Of a stretch of DNA of 64,000 nucleotides, positions 63,809 to 64,000 are shown piece after piece. The DNA lies in assembly GCF_003182595.1 (NCBI RefSeq), contig NZ_PDNZ01000011.1:1-64000 (forward strand). The letters run 5' to 3'. The notes under the pieces are model-generated. The model did no database searches. It was not told where the DNA came from and was given only the letters and a program-made list of their open reading frames with translations. The position numbers were made by a program, and so were the translations under genes. Each line of letters opens with the position of its first letter. Within the stretch, counting starts at the first letter, position 1. Origin of the DNA: Prosthecochloris marina (GTDB lineage: Bacteria > Bacteroidota > Chlorobiia > Chlorobiales > Chlorobiaceae).

Positions 63809-64000
63809 TCAGATGACCATGTTACCGTTTGCGAGCATTGCAGCCAGAAATGCGTCCGGGTCTCCCGATGCCGCACTGTAACTCAATCCCTGCATCGTAA
63901 TCGTTACATCCGTGCCTGACCCGTCGCCATTGGCGTCTATATTCAGCATGAGCGTGTCTCCACCGGCATTGGACATCGTCACGAAATCCCCAATCGTAGC
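63809..64000 (-). CDS. C-terminal end of a large type I-secreted protein (adhesin-like)
   Basis: The reverse strand is open to the window edge and gives 63 residues ending FLAAMLANGNMVI. It contains ATIGDFVTMSNAGGDTLMLN followed by DANGDGSGTDVTITMQG, the beta-rich pattern of the type I secretion C-terminal target domain of VCBS/RTX-like adhesins. The adjacent secretion genes support this. The rest of the protein is outside the window. Confidence 0.72.
   Translation of the reverse strand, partial: ATIGDFVTMSNAGGDTLMLNIDANGDGSGTDVTITMQGLSYSAASGDPDAFLAAMLANGNMVI

Overview
The window looks like a chromosomal segment of a green sulfur bacterium (Chlorobi, Chlorobiaceae; a marine Prosthecochloris- or Chlorobium-like organism is my best guess). 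The reasons are two tandem 8-cysteine ferredoxins of the Chlorobium type, a DnaG primase that has lost most of its zinc ligands as in the Bacteroidota/Chlorobi group, a half-length CarB, and the general gene style. I did not run any search, so the genus is an inference.

Layout. (1) 1-9.7 kb is housekeeping: the end of an ExbB/TolQ-type gene, dnaG, a DUF2784 membrane protein, glyA, ribBA, the C-terminal half of carB, a SLOG/molybdenum-carrier-like protein, a Rieske-like protein and a ferritin-like protein. (2) 10-19.5 kb is iron handling: feoA-feoA-feoB-feoC, a TonB-dependent receptor with an ABC ATPase and an unusual ABC permease, and two ferredoxins. (3) 19.6-34.9 kb is the most interesting part: a DtxR-type regulator, a siderophore-type TonB receptor, a DUF3526-type ABC-2 transporter, an MFS exporter, and four enzymes in one tight operon (GHMP kinase, cysteine-synthase-like PLP enzyme, ATP-grasp ligase, DUF364 protein). 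I read this as a candidate metallophore synthesis, export and uptake locus. A cobalamin riboswitch and a palindromic box lie upstream of it, and two methyltransferases lie beyond. (4) 35-40.6 kb is a MarR-controlled RND/LolA-like/outer-membrane-protein operon with two small MITE-like elements at gene ends. (5) 40.8-50.2 kb holds two pairs of YbtPQ/IrtAB-like ABC half-transporters, separated by a small, probably transferred block (frameshifted EVE gene, HxlR regulator, SnoaL-like protein). (6) 50.6-58.3 kb is a third TonB receptor module with an ABC permease fused to a decayed M1-peptidase domain, plus a third methyltransferase and a receptor remnant. (7) 58.8-64 kb is a type I secretion system (TolC, ABC, HlyD) next to the C-terminal end of what looks like its large adhesin substrate.

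How it fits together. A 23-bp near-palindrome with core GTCTAAATA recurs, nearly unchanged, upstream of the first TonB receptor, the metallophore operon, the dtxR-like gene and the first ABC pair. I propose it as the operator of an iron- (or other metal-) responsive regulator, possibly the DtxR-type protein encoded here. Two of its copies drive short, terminator-ended transcripts that share a CUCCUU-containing segment; these are candidate metal-responsive small RNAs or attenuating leaders. The window as a whole is a metal-acquisition island built from several modules, with repeats and recombination scars at the module borders.
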